Source: Bacteriovorax sp. Seq25_V
GTDB lineage: Bacteria; Bdellovibrionota; Bacteriovoracia; Bacteriovoracales; Bacteriovoracaceae
Reading direction: 5' to 3'
Length of the DNA: 64,000 bases
NCBI RefSeq assembly: GCF_000447795.1
Contig: NZ_AUNI01000021.1
Span: 124,001-188,000 of the forward strand
A model generated the notes under the pieces. It saw only the letters and a program-made list of their open reading frames with translations. It was not told where the DNA came from and made no database searches. The translations under genes and the position numbers were made by a program. Within the stretch, counting starts at the first letter, position 1, and each line of letters starts with the position of its first letter. Of this stretch, positions 37,830-46,488 are shown in pieces.

Positions 37830-38657
37830 ATGAAAGATTTTGATGAAAAAACTTATCTGCAAAACTTGAAAGAATTAGACGTTTATGGTTTTACTGTTGT
37901 TTCTGGCTTGTTGTCTAGTGAAGAAATAAAAGAATATAAAAGCTTAGTTGAAGAAGAATATAATAAGGTTGCGGGAGTCGATTACCCCGACACTCCGAAG
38001 CGAGATAGTAAAGATAAGATCTTATATAATTTGCAAGCAAAGAATAAAAAGTTTATTGATATATTATGGGGAGATTGGACCAAAAGGTTTTATCGAGATA
38101 AATTAAACGATCCTTTTTATAGACTTAGACCAGCGAGTGAAATAAATTCGAACCTAATGTATTTCAACGCAAGATCATCTGGCCAGAAGTTAGATCTTCA
38201 TATAGATAGTCATTTCCCATATATAGGAGATCAATCCATAGTCATGCAATATGTTTTTTTCTTAGATGATTCAACTGTGGCCAATGGATGTACCATTGTT
38301 GTTCCTGGGTCACATCAGTCAGGTAAGTTTACTGATAGAGATTTAGAGAAGGTTGAGAATCTAGAAGCAAAGGCCGGTGATTTGGTTATTTGGGATAGTC
38401 GTCTTTGGCATGGAACAAGAGAAAATAAGTCAGGTGCTTCAAGATGGGCCTTAGTTGCTACTGTTGGAATGTGGTGGGTTAAACCAATGATGGATATACC
38501 AAGAACGATAACACAAGAAACTTACAATGTGCTCAGTAATGAACAAAAAGCATTTCTAGGCTTTTGTTCATTACCACCTTCTAATGAATTTGAACGGATC
38601 AATACAAAACAAAATTATGAGTTTCTCAAAGAAAATGTTAAAGACTATTTTGTTTGA
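37830..38657 (+). CDS. Phytanoyl-CoA dioxygenase (PhyH)-family Fe(II)/2-oxoglutarate oxygenase
   Basis: A 275-residue non-haem iron oxygenase. The iron ligands are H124 and D126 in LDLHIDSH, and H194 in RLWHGTREN; R205 is placed to bind 2-oxoglutarate. GCTIVVPGSHQSGKF and AGDLVIWDSR are typical of the PhyH family. Homologues in surface-glycan clusters hydroxylate sugars or acyl groups. It is the only plus-strand gene between 30.3 and 54.9 kb, has GGG at a usable distance before ATG, and is followed by a perfect 24-bp palindrome shared with the opposing operon. Confidence 0.85.
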   Translation: MKDFDEKTYLQNLKELDVYGFTVVSGLLSSEEIKEYKSLVEEEYNKVAGVDYPDTPKRDSKDKILYNLQAKNKKFIDILWGDWTKRFYRDKLNDPFYRLRPASEINSNLMYFNARSSGQKLDLHIDSHFPYIGDQSIVMQYVFFLDDSTVANGCTIVVPGSHQSGKFTDRDLEKVENLEAKAGDLVIWDSRLWHGTRENKSGASRWALVATVGMWWVKPMMDIPRTITQETYNVLSNEQKAFLGFCSLPPSNEFERINTKQNYEFLKENVKDYFV

Positions 38658-38688
38658 TTTGGATAAATTGAAGGTAAGGTAAATAGCT

Positions 38689-38712
38689 CATGATTGACTT
38701 AAGTCAATCATG
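38689..38712. terminator. Perfect 24-bp palindrome between convergent genes
   Basis: CATGATTGACTT is followed directly by its exact reverse complement. It spans the stop codon (38704-38706) of the minus-strand methyltransferase and lies 31 bases beyond the oxygenase stop. As RNA it folds to a TGATTGAC/GTCAATCA stem with loop TTAA on either strand. A bidirectional terminator is the simplest role, but neither side has a T-run, so a binding site is possible. Confidence 0.45.
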
Positions 38713-39564
38713 GACTAGAGAACAATAAGCTGAAACAACTCTTCCGATTCCAGAGTTGGCGCATCCCCTACGGAAGGAGATTAGCTTTTGAATAGAATCT
38801 TTTGCGAGCATGTTTTCAAAATGTACACGACTGTAGTGAGCACTTCTCCCAGTTTCGGGTAATTTCTGGTAGTTGCTATGATCATTAAATAAAAAAAGCT
38901 CGATTGGGAATTCAGCGAGTGTATCTATGATTCTAAAATCATTGTGAATTAAAAATTTCACAAGTCCTTCAGTATTAAAGTAGTTTAAATGGTCAGGCGT
39001 GCAAACCCAATAATCTCTTTCGATATAATTATTCTCTTTTAGATAGGTCTGAATTAATGAAAAGTCGTTAGGAACAGAAATTTTAAACACGCATTTTTTA
39101 GATGCCAAAAGTTTTATTTTTTTGATGAGAGCATTGGGGTCAATTACATGCTCAAGCACATGATTAAGTGTTATGAAATCAAATTTATCTCCTCTTTTAA
39201 TGAGGTTGTCGATCGTCTCAAATACATCACCCTGAATGACTTTATCTGTGAGTGACGGGAAATGCTTAGTTATCCCATCCTTTGAGAAATCTGCCCCTAG
39301 GACACTCCAGCCAAGCTTACTAAAATGATCTAGATAGAAGCCTTCTCCACAACCAATATCGATAAAACTTCCTTTGGCGCCATTCAAAATATATTCAGCC
39401 TCCATACAGCCTAGATATTTATTGTAAATTTCGTCAGTTGTGTACTCTCTTCCGTTCTGTAGTTTTTTACCTGTGTAGTTGTCATTATAATATTCTTTTA
39501 GTTCATTAGAGTTTGGCTTAGGTGAAATTTCGAAGAAACCTTGCTCGTTCCATATCATATTCAT
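38704..39564 (-). CDS. Class I SAM-dependent methyltransferase
   Basis: About 286 residues from ATG 39564; the frame is open further upstream but AGAGG lies six bases before this ATG and the upstream part overlaps the cytidylyltransferase gene. FIDIGCGEGFYLDHF is the SAM-binding motif I, VLGADFSKDG motif post-I and FITLNHVLEHV the methyltransferase_23 acid/NHVLEH signature. It may methylate the nonulosonate or its substituents. It is the last gene of the long minus-strand operon that begins with the dehydratase at 54772, and its stop lies in the 24-bp palindrome. Confidence 0.85.
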   Translation of the reverse strand: MNMIWNEQGFFEISPKPNSNELKEYYNDNYTGKKLQNGREYTTDEIYNKYLGCMEAEYILNGAKGSFIDIGCGEGFYLDHFSKLGWSVLGADFSKDGITKHFPSLTDKVIQGDVFETIDNLIKRGDKFDFITLNHVLEHVIDPNALIKKIKLLASKKCVFKISVPNDFSLIQTYLKENNYIERDYWVCTPDHLNYFNTEGLVKFLIHNDFRIIDTLAEFPIELFLFNDHSNYQKLPETGRSAHYSRVHFENMLAKDSIQKLISFRRGCANSGIGRVVSAYCSLVHD

Positions 39565-39583
39565 AGAATTCCTCTTTTTAAAA

Positions 39584-40267
39584 TTAAGTCTTAAGCAGTT
39601 TAAATTGTCTACTGAGGAATTCAAAATCATCCTCAGTGTCTACGTCTATTCCGATATCCTGGGGTAGAACAACGTGTTGGATTGGGTTTATGTCAATCAG
39701 TTTATTTACTTTCAATGTGGATAATAAATTGAAGATATAGAAACAACCACAATCACAAAAGCAGGGTGATAAATTTTTTGTGGGCTTTAGATACTCATTA
39801 GGAAAGAGTGGTGCTAGACCATCCGACCCATGTGTAAGCGCCAAAAAAGGAGACATGTTATACTCAGTTGTAGATAGAACAAGCGATTTTGTGTTTTGAT
39901 TAAATTTAGTTACAGCTTCTACATAATGTTCTGGTTTTACCAGGGCTGAAGTAGCGAGGGAGAAAAGAACATTGTTGGTTTTATAAAACTCAGAAAACCT
40001 CGGTATGTCGTATCTAATTAGATCCATAAATGTAGCATTATCGTTGCTAAGAGAATGTGGTCGTAAGTCAAGACAATTTACTTTGTCATATTGCTCGACG
40101 ATCGACTGGATTTCAAGTGAATCGGTCGAAACAGCTATGCCTTCTAAGCATTTTACTTGTTGTAATGACTCAATTACGTGACATATTATAGGTTTATCAT
40201 CAACAATTCTAATGTTCTTTTTGGGGACGCGTTTAGAGCCTATTCTAGCTGGGATATATGCAAACAT
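39584..40267 (-). CDS. CMP-nonulosonate cytidylyltransferase (PseF/NeuA family)
   Basis: A 227-residue nucleotidyltransferase. AYIPARIGSKRVPKKNI is the CTP-binding loop with the conserved R and K residues, followed by VSTDSLEI and RPHSLSNDNAT. DIGIDVDTEDDF at the C-terminus supplies the metal-binding acids. It activates a nonulosonic acid as the CMP sugar, the last cytoplasmic step; with a PseI-type synthase in the same operon the product is probably CMP-pseudaminic acid or a derivative. Its start abuts the stop of the RraA-like gene. Confidence 0.85.
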   Translation of the reverse strand: MFAYIPARIGSKRVPKKNIRIVDDKPIICHVIESLQQVKCLEGIAVSTDSLEIQSIVEQYDKVNCLDLRPHSLSNDNATFMDLIRYDIPRFSEFYKTNNVLFSLATSALVKPEHYVEAVTKFNQNTKSLVLSTTEYNMSPFLALTHGSDGLAPLFPNEYLKPTKNLSPCFCDCGCFYIFNLLSTLKVNKLIDINPIQHVVLPQDIGIDVDTEDDFEFLSRQFKLLKT

Positions 40268-40974
40268 TATTTTTTATCCAATGGCTTCCCTAGTTCATCG
40301 AGATTTGAAAGATGTGCTGCAGCCAATAGGTTTGTCTCGTGTAGATAAGCTTTGTCGCAAACAATTTTCTTCGTGTCCCATTTTAGAGTATCAAGACAGA
40401 AAAACCAGATATCCTCTTGCATCTCTATTCTCTCCAATCTGGTAAGCATAGTCTCAGAAATTAGGTCATTCTCAATAATGACAACTCCACCATCATCGCA
40501 TACCGCAATTGCGCCTTCATACTTTCTTAATATTTCTATTCTTAAATTATCTGGGAACGCATCAGCTTCAACGTTAAAACATCCAATTGGAGATACACCA
40601 TTTGACCAAACATTGAAGCCCTCTCTTTTTATTGCACCTATGTCACGAATCATGCCGTCGACAACTAAACATTTAGCACCTTTGTATAATAGTATGAATT
40701 TAGATACTAAATCGCCAAGAATTGCCCGTTCTTCACAATTGTGTGTGAAAACGATTACAACATCATCTTCTTTAATATCTCTAATCTGCTCATGTAATGC
40801 ATAGTTTGAATTGTTTGCAGTAAATACACATTTTATAGAACCCGCTATGTGAGTATTTTGTTTTACAGGCAGAACACCTTTTAGGGCGCCTGTTTTGCCA
40901 AGAGCATCAGCAACCTCTGTTGTTGAAACTCTGTTCTTTTCAATAAAATCTATTATTCTTTCTTTTATTTCCAT
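40267..40974 (-). CDS. RraA/HMG-aldolase-like protein
   Basis: A 235-residue protein of the RraA-like family. The TEVADALGKTG opening, GDLVSKFILLYKGAKCLVVDG and D106-G107-x-x-R110-D111 form the fold's active site; the D-G-x-x-R-D motif is the metal- and substrate-binding motif of 4-hydroxy-4-methyl-2-oxoglutarate/4-carboxy-4-hydroxy-2-oxoadipate aldolases, and is intact. A C-terminal extension of about 50 residues is extra. RraA-type proteins are not standard parts of nonulosonate pathways; an aldol or retro-aldol step on a keto acid is possible. It sits between a methyltransferase and the cytidylyltransferase with almost no gaps. Confidence 0.7.
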   Translation of the reverse strand: MEIKERIIDFIEKNRVSTTEVADALGKTGALKGVLPVKQNTHIAGSIKCVFTANNSNYALHEQIRDIKEDDVVIVFTHNCEERAILGDLVSKFILLYKGAKCLVVDGMIRDIGAIKREGFNVWSNGVSPIGCFNVEADAFPDNLRIEILRKYEGAIAVCDDGGVVIIENDLISETMLTRLERIEMQEDIWFFCLDTLKWDTKKIVCDKAYLHETNLLAAAHLSNLDELGKPLDKK

Positions 40975-40976
40975 AA

Positions 40977-41612
40977 TTACCTCTCAATTGCAGACTTCCT
41001 TAAAATAGTCGTGAATTCATATAGTCTATAGTCTGAATACAATGAAACATGTTTTGAGATCTTTAACAGCTCAGTTAAAACAGCTTCTGGATTAAAATGA
41101 TAGTTTTTATTTAGTGTGTAATCTACTCTATCTGTAAGAAAATTCAAGGAGACAATATCGTTAGAATTTTCGAATAATCTTTTACATACATCAATGGCGT
41201 ATTGAAAATTATTTGCAATTTTATAGGTAAAAACACCTGATGCAACAGAAATATCAATATTTAAATTTGATAAATCTAGGTCTAGAATTTGACCGTGTAT
41301 AAATTTATAATTTGGCTTGCTATGTTTTTGTTCTGCTAGTTTTAGTAACGATTCAGAGATGTCGATACCGATGTAGTTGAAGTTACTTCCTACCTTGTCT
41401 TCAAGATAATATATCAAGTCACCAAGCCCACATCCAAAATCTAGAATCGTTTTTCCTGATGGGTCTATATCACGAAATAACATTTCAAACCTTAAAAACT
41501 GGCTTTCCTTGTCACGCCAACCTACAGATTTAATATCATCGCCAAGTTCTAAGCATCTTTGATTATAAAAATCAGAAATAGCTTGAAAGTCATTTTGTGA
41601 GTTATTTACCAC
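40977..41612 (-). CDS. Class I SAM-dependent methyltransferase
   Basis: A 211-residue Rossmann methyltransferase. ILDFGCGLGDLIYYL is motif I, NYIGIDISESLLKLA motif post-I, and DISVASGVFTYK motif III. It is short and without an N-terminal extension, as in small-molecule methyltransferases. It overlaps the amidohydrolase gene by 7 bases and is two bases from the RraA-like gene. The sugar acid or a pendant amino-acid group is a likely target; not proved. Confidence 0.8.
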   Translation of the reverse strand: MVNNSQNDFQAISDFYNQRCLELGDDIKSVGWRDKESQFLRFEMLFRDIDPSGKTILDFGCGLGDLIYYLEDKVGSNFNYIGIDISESLLKLAEQKHSKPNYKFIHGQILDLDLSNLNIDISVASGVFTYKIANNFQYAIDVCKRLFENSNDIVSLNFLTDRVDYTLNKNYHFNPEAVLTELLKISKHVSLYSDYRLYEFTTILRKSAIER

Positions 41613-42367
41613 TCCATCATCCTTGTGAAATTTCTATAAAATAACTTCTCAAGATCATCAGAAGAAATTCCACTTTCTTTTAAGTAAGCATATGAAGCAT
41701 TATATGTGTCTGTAATACTTCTGTCTGGATAATCGGATCCATAAAAAATTCTATCGAATCTCATACTTTTCATTGCATATATCATGTCTTTCGGAACTGA
41801 GCTGCCTTGATAATATAGTAATGAATAAGAGAAATCAAAGTACACATTTGGTAAACGTTTGGCCAGCATCATCATGTCGATAACATGATGTCCGCCCATG
41901 TGTGCCCATATAATTTTTGAATCAGGGCACTTTTTAGCACAACTAGCAAATTTGAAGGGTGAAAAACCATCCATTAATGCTGTTCCATCAGGAAAAGCAT
42001 CGATAAGAGTTGGTAGATTTAACTCACCGGCATATTGAATAAGCGCAACGACATTTGGGTCATCTACAGAAAACTGCTGAATCCTAGGATGAAGCTTTAA
42101 ACCACAAAAACCGAGGTTTTTAGCTCGTAGTAAATCAGTTTCAGCATCTATAGAATTAGGATCAATGTTGGCAAATGCTTCAATTCTTTCATACTTATTA
42201 ATTTGGTCTGCTACTTCCTCGAGGGACCAGCCCTGAATAATTAGATGAAGTACTATCGCCTTTGAAATGGATGCCTCTTGTAATTCGCCATTAAGCCCTT
42301 TGAAGGCAGCTTCAAGCGTACGATATTTAACTTTGTCTAAATGTAGGTGACTGTCAATAATCTTCAT
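41606..42367 (-). CDS. Amidohydrolase-2 family metal-dependent hydrolase
   Basis: A 253-residue TIM-barrel hydrolase. The metal ligands are visible: H7 and H9 in IDSHLHLD, a second-shell KLHPR, WAHMGGHH and the terminal FYGSDYPDRS with the catalytic Asp. Relatives cleave C-N bonds or decarboxylate small acids (ACMSD-like). It overlaps the ATP-grasp gene by ATGA-type contact and the methyltransferase by 7 bases. In this operon it may remove or rearrange an amide or carboxyl on the nonulosonate precursor; no such step is known to me from the standard pathway. Confidence 0.75.
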   Translation of the reverse strand: MKIIDSHLHLDKVKYRTLEAAFKGLNGELQEASISKAIVLHLIIQGWSLEEVADQINKYERIEAFANIDPNSIDAETDLLRAKNLGFCGLKLHPRIQQFSVDDPNVVALIQYAGELNLPTLIDAFPDGTALMDGFSPFKFASCAKKCPDSKIIWAHMGGHHVIDMMMLAKRLPNVYFDFSYSLLYYQGSSVPKDMIYAMKSMRFDRIFYGSDYPDRSITDTYNASYAYLKESGISSDDLEKLFYRNFTRMMEW

Positions 42368-43563
42368 TCTACTTCATATATAATCTGTTTCTCGGCAAGA
42401 TCAGCTTTCTTTAATGCTTCATCTAAAGAGGATGCCCAGGTGATTATACACCCAATACGATCGCCGTCACAAGCAGCTTCTGGAAAATCTTGGCCAACGA
42501 CAGCAAATGCTTGACCATAGGTGTTGTTAAAACCATTCACTTTGTCATAACCTTCAAGTTTTTTAATTCTACCTTTTTTACTTGGAGTAAACCTTAGAAC
42601 TCCAAAGCTGTGTCTTTGCTGCACTTTGTTGTTGGCTTGACCGGTCAAAATATTGATTAACTCATTGGTTACATTTCTAGATGTAACTAGTGGAATAAAT
42701 TTTTCAAATAGTAAGAAGCCTCCACCCCTGCCTGCAACTTCAATTATTCCAACAGTGCCATCCTCTTTTAAAATGACTTCAGCATGACCGATACCAAATG
42801 TGTAGCCAAGTGCTTTGAATGCATCAAAAACAGGGGTGCTTATATTACAAACTTCTTGATCACTAAGCTCTGGTGTAAATAGCTCAAATGCAACTGTGCC
42901 ATTAGTGTGAGGTAGTTTCTTCTTCTTAGTTATTGTCAATAAATCAGTTCTCTCTGGAGTACAGAAAACTTCAACAGTATATTCAGTACCCTTCATATAC
43001 TCTTCAATTATTATTTCTTTTGTGCGAGAGAAGTTGAGTGCAGAACTAATTAGTGTTGAATTTTCTTGTGAATCGGTACCGAGTAAAGCAACGCCCCTAC
43101 TACCAGCACTATCTGTTGGTTTAACAATTAATTGAACATTTGCATTGGAGCAGAAATTTAATGCATCATCTTTACTTTTAAAAATTGAAAATTTCGGGAT
43201 GGGTACATTTGATTTTGCCCAGATGTTTCTTTGTATTCCCTTATTTATGAGTGCTGATGTGAGAGGAATGTTTGGGCCCGGTAGTGAAAAGTGTTCTCTT
43301 ATTTGTGCGGCCAACATCATACCGGCTTCTGAACAATAACTAATCGCACCAACATAATTTAACTTAAGGTCATCTAGTGTTTTGAGTATCAAACTAGTAT
43401 CAGATATATTTAAATTTATACTTTTATCTGCGATTGTAAATCCTGGACAATCTTTTTGACCATCAATTGCAATTACCTTAAAACCCATCTGTTGAGCAGC
43501 CTTAATACCAGCAATTTGCCATGTTCCTGCTGTTGCTGCAATTAGCCAGCGTTCATTGTGCAT
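42364..43563 (-). CDS. ATP-grasp ligase
   Basis: A 399-residue ATP-grasp protein. The N-terminal domain is a Rossmann-like pre-ATP-grasp (LIAATAGTWQIAGIKAA); IVKPTDSAGSRGVALL is the ATP-lid segment, EEYMKGTEYTVEVF the hinge, and GIIEVAGRGGGFLLFEKF the metal-binding end. The family joins a carboxylate to an amine or thiol through an acyl phosphate. Beside FemAB-like, GNAT and class III aminotransferase genes it suggests that an amino acid or hydroxy acid is amide-linked to the sugar. It overlaps the PseG-like gene by 11 bases. Confidence 0.85.
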   Translation of the reverse strand: MHNERWLIAATAGTWQIAGIKAAQQMGFKVIAIDGQKDCPGFTIADKSINLNISDTSLILKTLDDLKLNYVGAISYCSEAGMMLAAQIREHFSLPGPNIPLTSALINKGIQRNIWAKSNVPIPKFSIFKSKDDALNFCSNANVQLIVKPTDSAGSRGVALLGTDSQENSTLISSALNFSRTKEIIIEEYMKGTEYTVEVFCTPERTDLLTITKKKKLPHTNGTVAFELFTPELSDQEVCNISTPVFDAFKALGYTFGIGHAEVILKEDGTVGIIEVAGRGGGFLLFEKFIPLVTSRNVTNELINILTGQANNKVQQRHSFGVLRFTPSKKGRIKKLEGYDKVNGFNNTYGQAFAVVGQDFPEAACDGDRIGCIITWASSLDEALKKADLAEKQIIYEVE

Positions 43564-44404
43564 TCAAAACCTCGACTATATATTTTGTTATATTTTCTAA
43601 ACCTTTACCATCAACTAAGGGTTTGAAATTCTTCTTGAATTCGGCAGGATTAAAAGAATTTAAATTATCTAAATATGAGTATCCTACTCCAATTATTGAA
43701 CCATTAGTACGCACGTGCGCTGAAATTCTTTCTTCAGCTTCTGTTTGGGGTATAATAACTACAGGTTTATGTAAATATAGTAATTCAAACAAAGTTCCAC
43801 CTCCGTTTGTAATAGCAATATCACATTGGTGCATCAATGATGGCAAGTTTTTAGGATTTTGTACTATCTTAAGGTTACTGTTTTCAAATGATTCTAATTT
43901 AGCGAGTGGCCCATAAACTAAAGTAACATAAAAACCTTTTTCTAAGAGAATCTTCGCAATAGGCAACGAATCTTTTTTTAGGTCACTACCACCAAGAGAA
44001 ATCAAGACTTGATTTTCAAAAATATTTTTGCCTTCTTTGGGTAGTTGTAAAATTTCGTCTCTAATAATTGCAAAATTGAAATTTTGAATTCGGTTATTAT
44101 GAGAATGTTGATTGTGTTCGTAAATTGATAAAGTTAGATCGGTAGATGAATTATAATTTGTATCTAAACCAATAGTTCGAATATTTCTCGCTTTTAAGAT
44201 ATTCACTTCTTCAGACATATCATATGGATTATCAAAAATAACTAAATCGCACTGGATTGAGCCGAAATTAAGATTTACGTGATTTAAATCAATAAACTCA
44301 GAGTGAAAATTTTTATTCAAATAGTTATGTAGAGAAAGAGATCTTCTATAGTGACCAAAGCCAATCTTATCATTTGAACAAGTTAATATCAAAATCCTTT
44401 TCAT
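43553..44404 (-). CDS. pseG: UDP-sugar hydrolase/transferase, PseG/SpsG family
   Basis: A 283-residue GT-B-like protein. TCSNDKIGFGHYRRSLSL holds the G-x-G-H of PseG (catalytic His), VLISLGGSDLKKD opens the second domain, and IAITNGGGTLFELLYLHKPVVIIP is the UDP-binding end. PseG hydrolyses UDP-2,4-diacetamido-2,4,6-trideoxy-L-altrose to release the free sugar for PseI, and it lies next to the PseI gene here with ATGA overlap. The glycine-rich loop is slightly different from textbook PseG, so a related hydrolase acting on another UDP-amino sugar is possible. Confidence 0.75.
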   Translation of the reverse strand: MKRILILTCSNDKIGFGHYRRSLSLHNYLNKNFHSEFIDLNHVNLNFGSIQCDLVIFDNPYDMSEEVNILKARNIRTIGLDTNYNSSTDLTLSIYEHNQHSHNNRIQNFNFAIIRDEILQLPKEGKNIFENQVLISLGGSDLKKDSLPIAKILLEKGFYVTLVYGPLAKLESFENSNLKIVQNPKNLPSLMHQCDIAITNGGGTLFELLYLHKPVVIIPQTEAEERISAHVRTNGSIIGVGYSYLDNLNSFNPAEFKKNFKPLVDGKGLENITKYIVEVLNAQ

Positions 44405-45462
44405 TCTATGTCTATGTCTATGTCTTCAAGTTTTAATCTTTCACCAAATTCTAGATCACGTTTAACTGGTTTATTGAGTACAGAGTCAAAATATTTTGGT
44501 GCTAAGCCCAGCCCCGGTCTAACTGATTTAATATTGTTTGGAGTTAGTAGCTCACCCTTTTTTATATTTTTTGAAACATATAAAGATCTTTTCCCCCTTA
44601 AGTTATTCTTTGAAGATTTCGTGAGATCAAAATTAGCAACGCCAATTGCTGACTCAACTTTTCTTATCGAGGAAACCATTTGTTTGAACTCAACAAAATC
44701 AAGAGAAAAGAAGGAGTCAACTCCTGTGTTAGATTTATCAACTGTAAAATGTTTTTCAATAATTTTGGCTCCAAGAGCTACTGAAGCAATAGGTACTTCA
44801 ATACCGAGTGTATGATCTGATAAACCAGCTATGCAATTATATCTTTTTCTTATTTCGGGTATTGTTGCAAGATTAATTTCATCAAGTGGCGCAGGATAAG
44901 CGGTTGTGCATTTTAAAAAAGCATATTGATAACAACCATTATCCTCAAGCGTTTTAATTGCAAGTTCAATATCTTCAACGGTCGCCAAACCTGTTGAAAG
45001 GATTATTGGTTTATTTGTAAGTGCGACTTTCTTGATTAACTGAAGATCATTTATTTCAGGAGATGCGATTTTGTATGCAGGAGTATTTAAGCTTTCAAGC
45101 AAGTCAACCGCTGTTTCATCAAATGGGCTAGAAAAGATATCTATTCCAACTTCATGCGCTACTTTGAATAATTTTTTATGCCATTCCCAAGGGGTGTGGG
45201 CTTCTTCATAAAGAGAATAAAGATTCTTGGAGCCTGCCCAAGGAGAATCTTTTGGCAACAAAAAATCTTCTTTGTTAGAATCTAAAGTGATGGTAGATGC
45301 TTTATAGGTTTGAAGTTTGACAGCGTCTGCACCAGCCTCCTTGGCTTTCTTTATGATTTCGATAGCATAATTAATATCACCATTATGATTACCAGACATT
45401 TCTGCAATTATATACGCTGGTGACAAATCAGAGATTTCAGTGCCATTAATTTTAAATATCAT
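44401..45462 (-). CDS. pseI: Pseudaminic acid synthase (NeuB family)
   Basis: A 353-residue nonulosonate synthase: TIM barrel with AEMSGNHNGD, AGADAVKLQTYKAST and LYEEAHTPWEWHKKLF, the last being a PseI rather than NeuB/LegI feature; LSDHTLG and EKHFTVDKSNTG follow, and an antifreeze-like SAF domain occupies about 290-345. It condenses phosphoenolpyruvate with the free 6-deoxy amino sugar from PseG. The C-terminal residues DIDIDIE come from a 3.5-copy hexanucleotide repeat at 44405-44425. Overlaps the PseG-like gene in ATGA. Confidence 0.9.
   Translation of the reverse strand: MIFKINGTEISDLSPAYIIAEMSGNHNGDINYAIEIIKKAKEAGADAVKLQTYKASTITLDSNKEDFLLPKDSPWAGSKNLYSLYEEAHTPWEWHKKLFKVAHEVGIDIFSSPFDETAVDLLESLNTPAYKIASPEINDLQLIKKVALTNKPIILSTGLATVEDIELAIKTLEDNGCYQYAFLKCTTAYPAPLDEINLATIPEIRKRYNCIAGLSDHTLGIEVPIASVALGAKIIEKHFTVDKSNTGVDSFFSLDFVEFKQMVSSIRKVESAIGVANFDLTKSSKNNLRGKRSLYVSKNIKKGELLTPNNIKSVRPGLGLAPKYFDSVLNKPVKRDLEFGERLKLEDIDIDIE
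44405..44425. repeat. Hexanucleotide tandem repeat at the end of pseI
   Basis: TCTATG is repeated three and a half times. On the minus strand it encodes Asp-Ile three times at the extreme C-terminus of PseI, just before the overlapping start of the PseG-like gene. A change of copy number keeps the frame and adds or removes one Asp-Ile pair. Confidence 0.8.
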
Positions 45463-45531
45463 TTCTACTCACATTAAATAAGGAATATCGTATAAATATA
45501 TCAAATATTTATAACAAATAAAGCAATAAGA

Positions 45532-46488
45532 CTAAATTTGTGCGCTGCTAAGGCTTGTCCATGGAGCATTCCTGATAATATTTGATGGTATCTCATGGTG
45601 TACAGGGAGAAGGTGAAGTTGTTCTAATTTTGGAAGAGCCCAATCTAGACTAGAATTGAAGAATCTCTTCTCAATCTCTATGTTATATTGTTTAAAGTAT
45701 TGAATAATATCTTGAGTTGCTCTAAAGGGAATTGCTGAAGGGAATGAAATATCATTCTGTTTAATAGGAATAATATCTTTAAGTGTTTCAATGTTATTTT
45801 TTCGTAATTCACTAAAGCTATGAAAACTATTGAGTTTTTCTGAAATATTATTAAGTGCGAATTCATGTAATCTTGATGGCACAGATTCAATACCATGCCA
45901 AAGTTGCAAGAAAGGATGTTTTCTATAATAGCTTAAAGATTTAGTGATATATTTTAAAAAAGAGTAGTCAAAGTTATAGTCTCGAATATTCTTAAGTTCA
46001 TTAGCTATCTCGATGGATTGACATAAGCATAGACCACCGGAAAATGTACCTAAAACCTTGGGTAGTGATATTAACGAAATAGCTGAATGTTTAAATATAT
46101 TTTCTGAATTGAAAATGAAAGAATCAGCACGATCATCTACAATAATTTCAGAAGGCAAATTGGCAAATACAAAACCTAGTTGATGATAATTAAATGAGAG
46201 ATTCGCTTTATAATTTAAGGTTGGAGTAGATTTTCTTGAAATAGCTTCTAATACACAATGAGAAGAATATGGAGCGGTAAAGATTTGGTCGTTGCGACCC
46301 TTGTTGTATAGTTCTAGAATTGCTGGAATAGATGCTCTCGCACTCGAGAAAAGAACGGGAAATGTGTTCGGATAAATAGTTTGAAATTTTAATTCAATAT
46401 CAAGACTAGTTTTCGAAGTAAACGCGAAAGTAGGTTTAGAGTTTAGCCAAAAATTTTTCACGAAGTTGCTCACTTGAGTTATATTCAA
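45532..46488 (-). CDS. Divergent DegT-like PLP-fold protein
   Basis: A 318-residue protein with the outline of a DegT/DnrJ aminotransferase: LFSSARASIPAIL (phosphate-binding start), FTAPYSSHCVLEAI, EIIVDDRADSF in place of the EDAAQ region, and SLISLPKVLGTFSGG, where the Lys would be the Schiff-base residue. It lacks the usual C-terminal dimer arm motifs and is shorter than the ~370 residues of the family. It overlaps the FemAB-like gene by 53 bases; GTG codons at positions 6 and 10 offer later starts. A catalytic or structural partner of the acyltransferase is possible; function unknown. Confidence 0.5.
   Translation of the reverse strand: MNITQVSNFVKNFWLNSKPTFAFTSKTSLDIELKFQTIYPNTFPVLFSSARASIPAILELYNKGRNDQIFTAPYSSHCVLEAISRKSTPTLNYKANLSFNYHQLGFVFANLPSEIIVDDRADSFIFNSENIFKHSAISLISLPKVLGTFSGGLCLCQSIEIANELKNIRDYNFDYSFLKYITKSLSYYRKHPFLQLWHGIESVPSRLHEFALNNISEKLNSFHSFSELRKNNIETLKDIIPIKQNDISFPSAIPFRATQDIIQYFKQYNIEIEKRFFNSSLDWALPKLEQLHLLPVHHEIPSNIIRNAPWTSLSSAQI

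Noticed and set aside
40352-40804. 150-codon open frame on the plus strand inside the RraA-like gene
   Set aside because: A serine-rich shadow frame antisense to the conserved DGxxRD protein.
44408-44815. 135-codon plus-strand frame inside pseI
   Set aside because: It starts in the hexamer repeat and is the shadow of the strongly conserved synthase.
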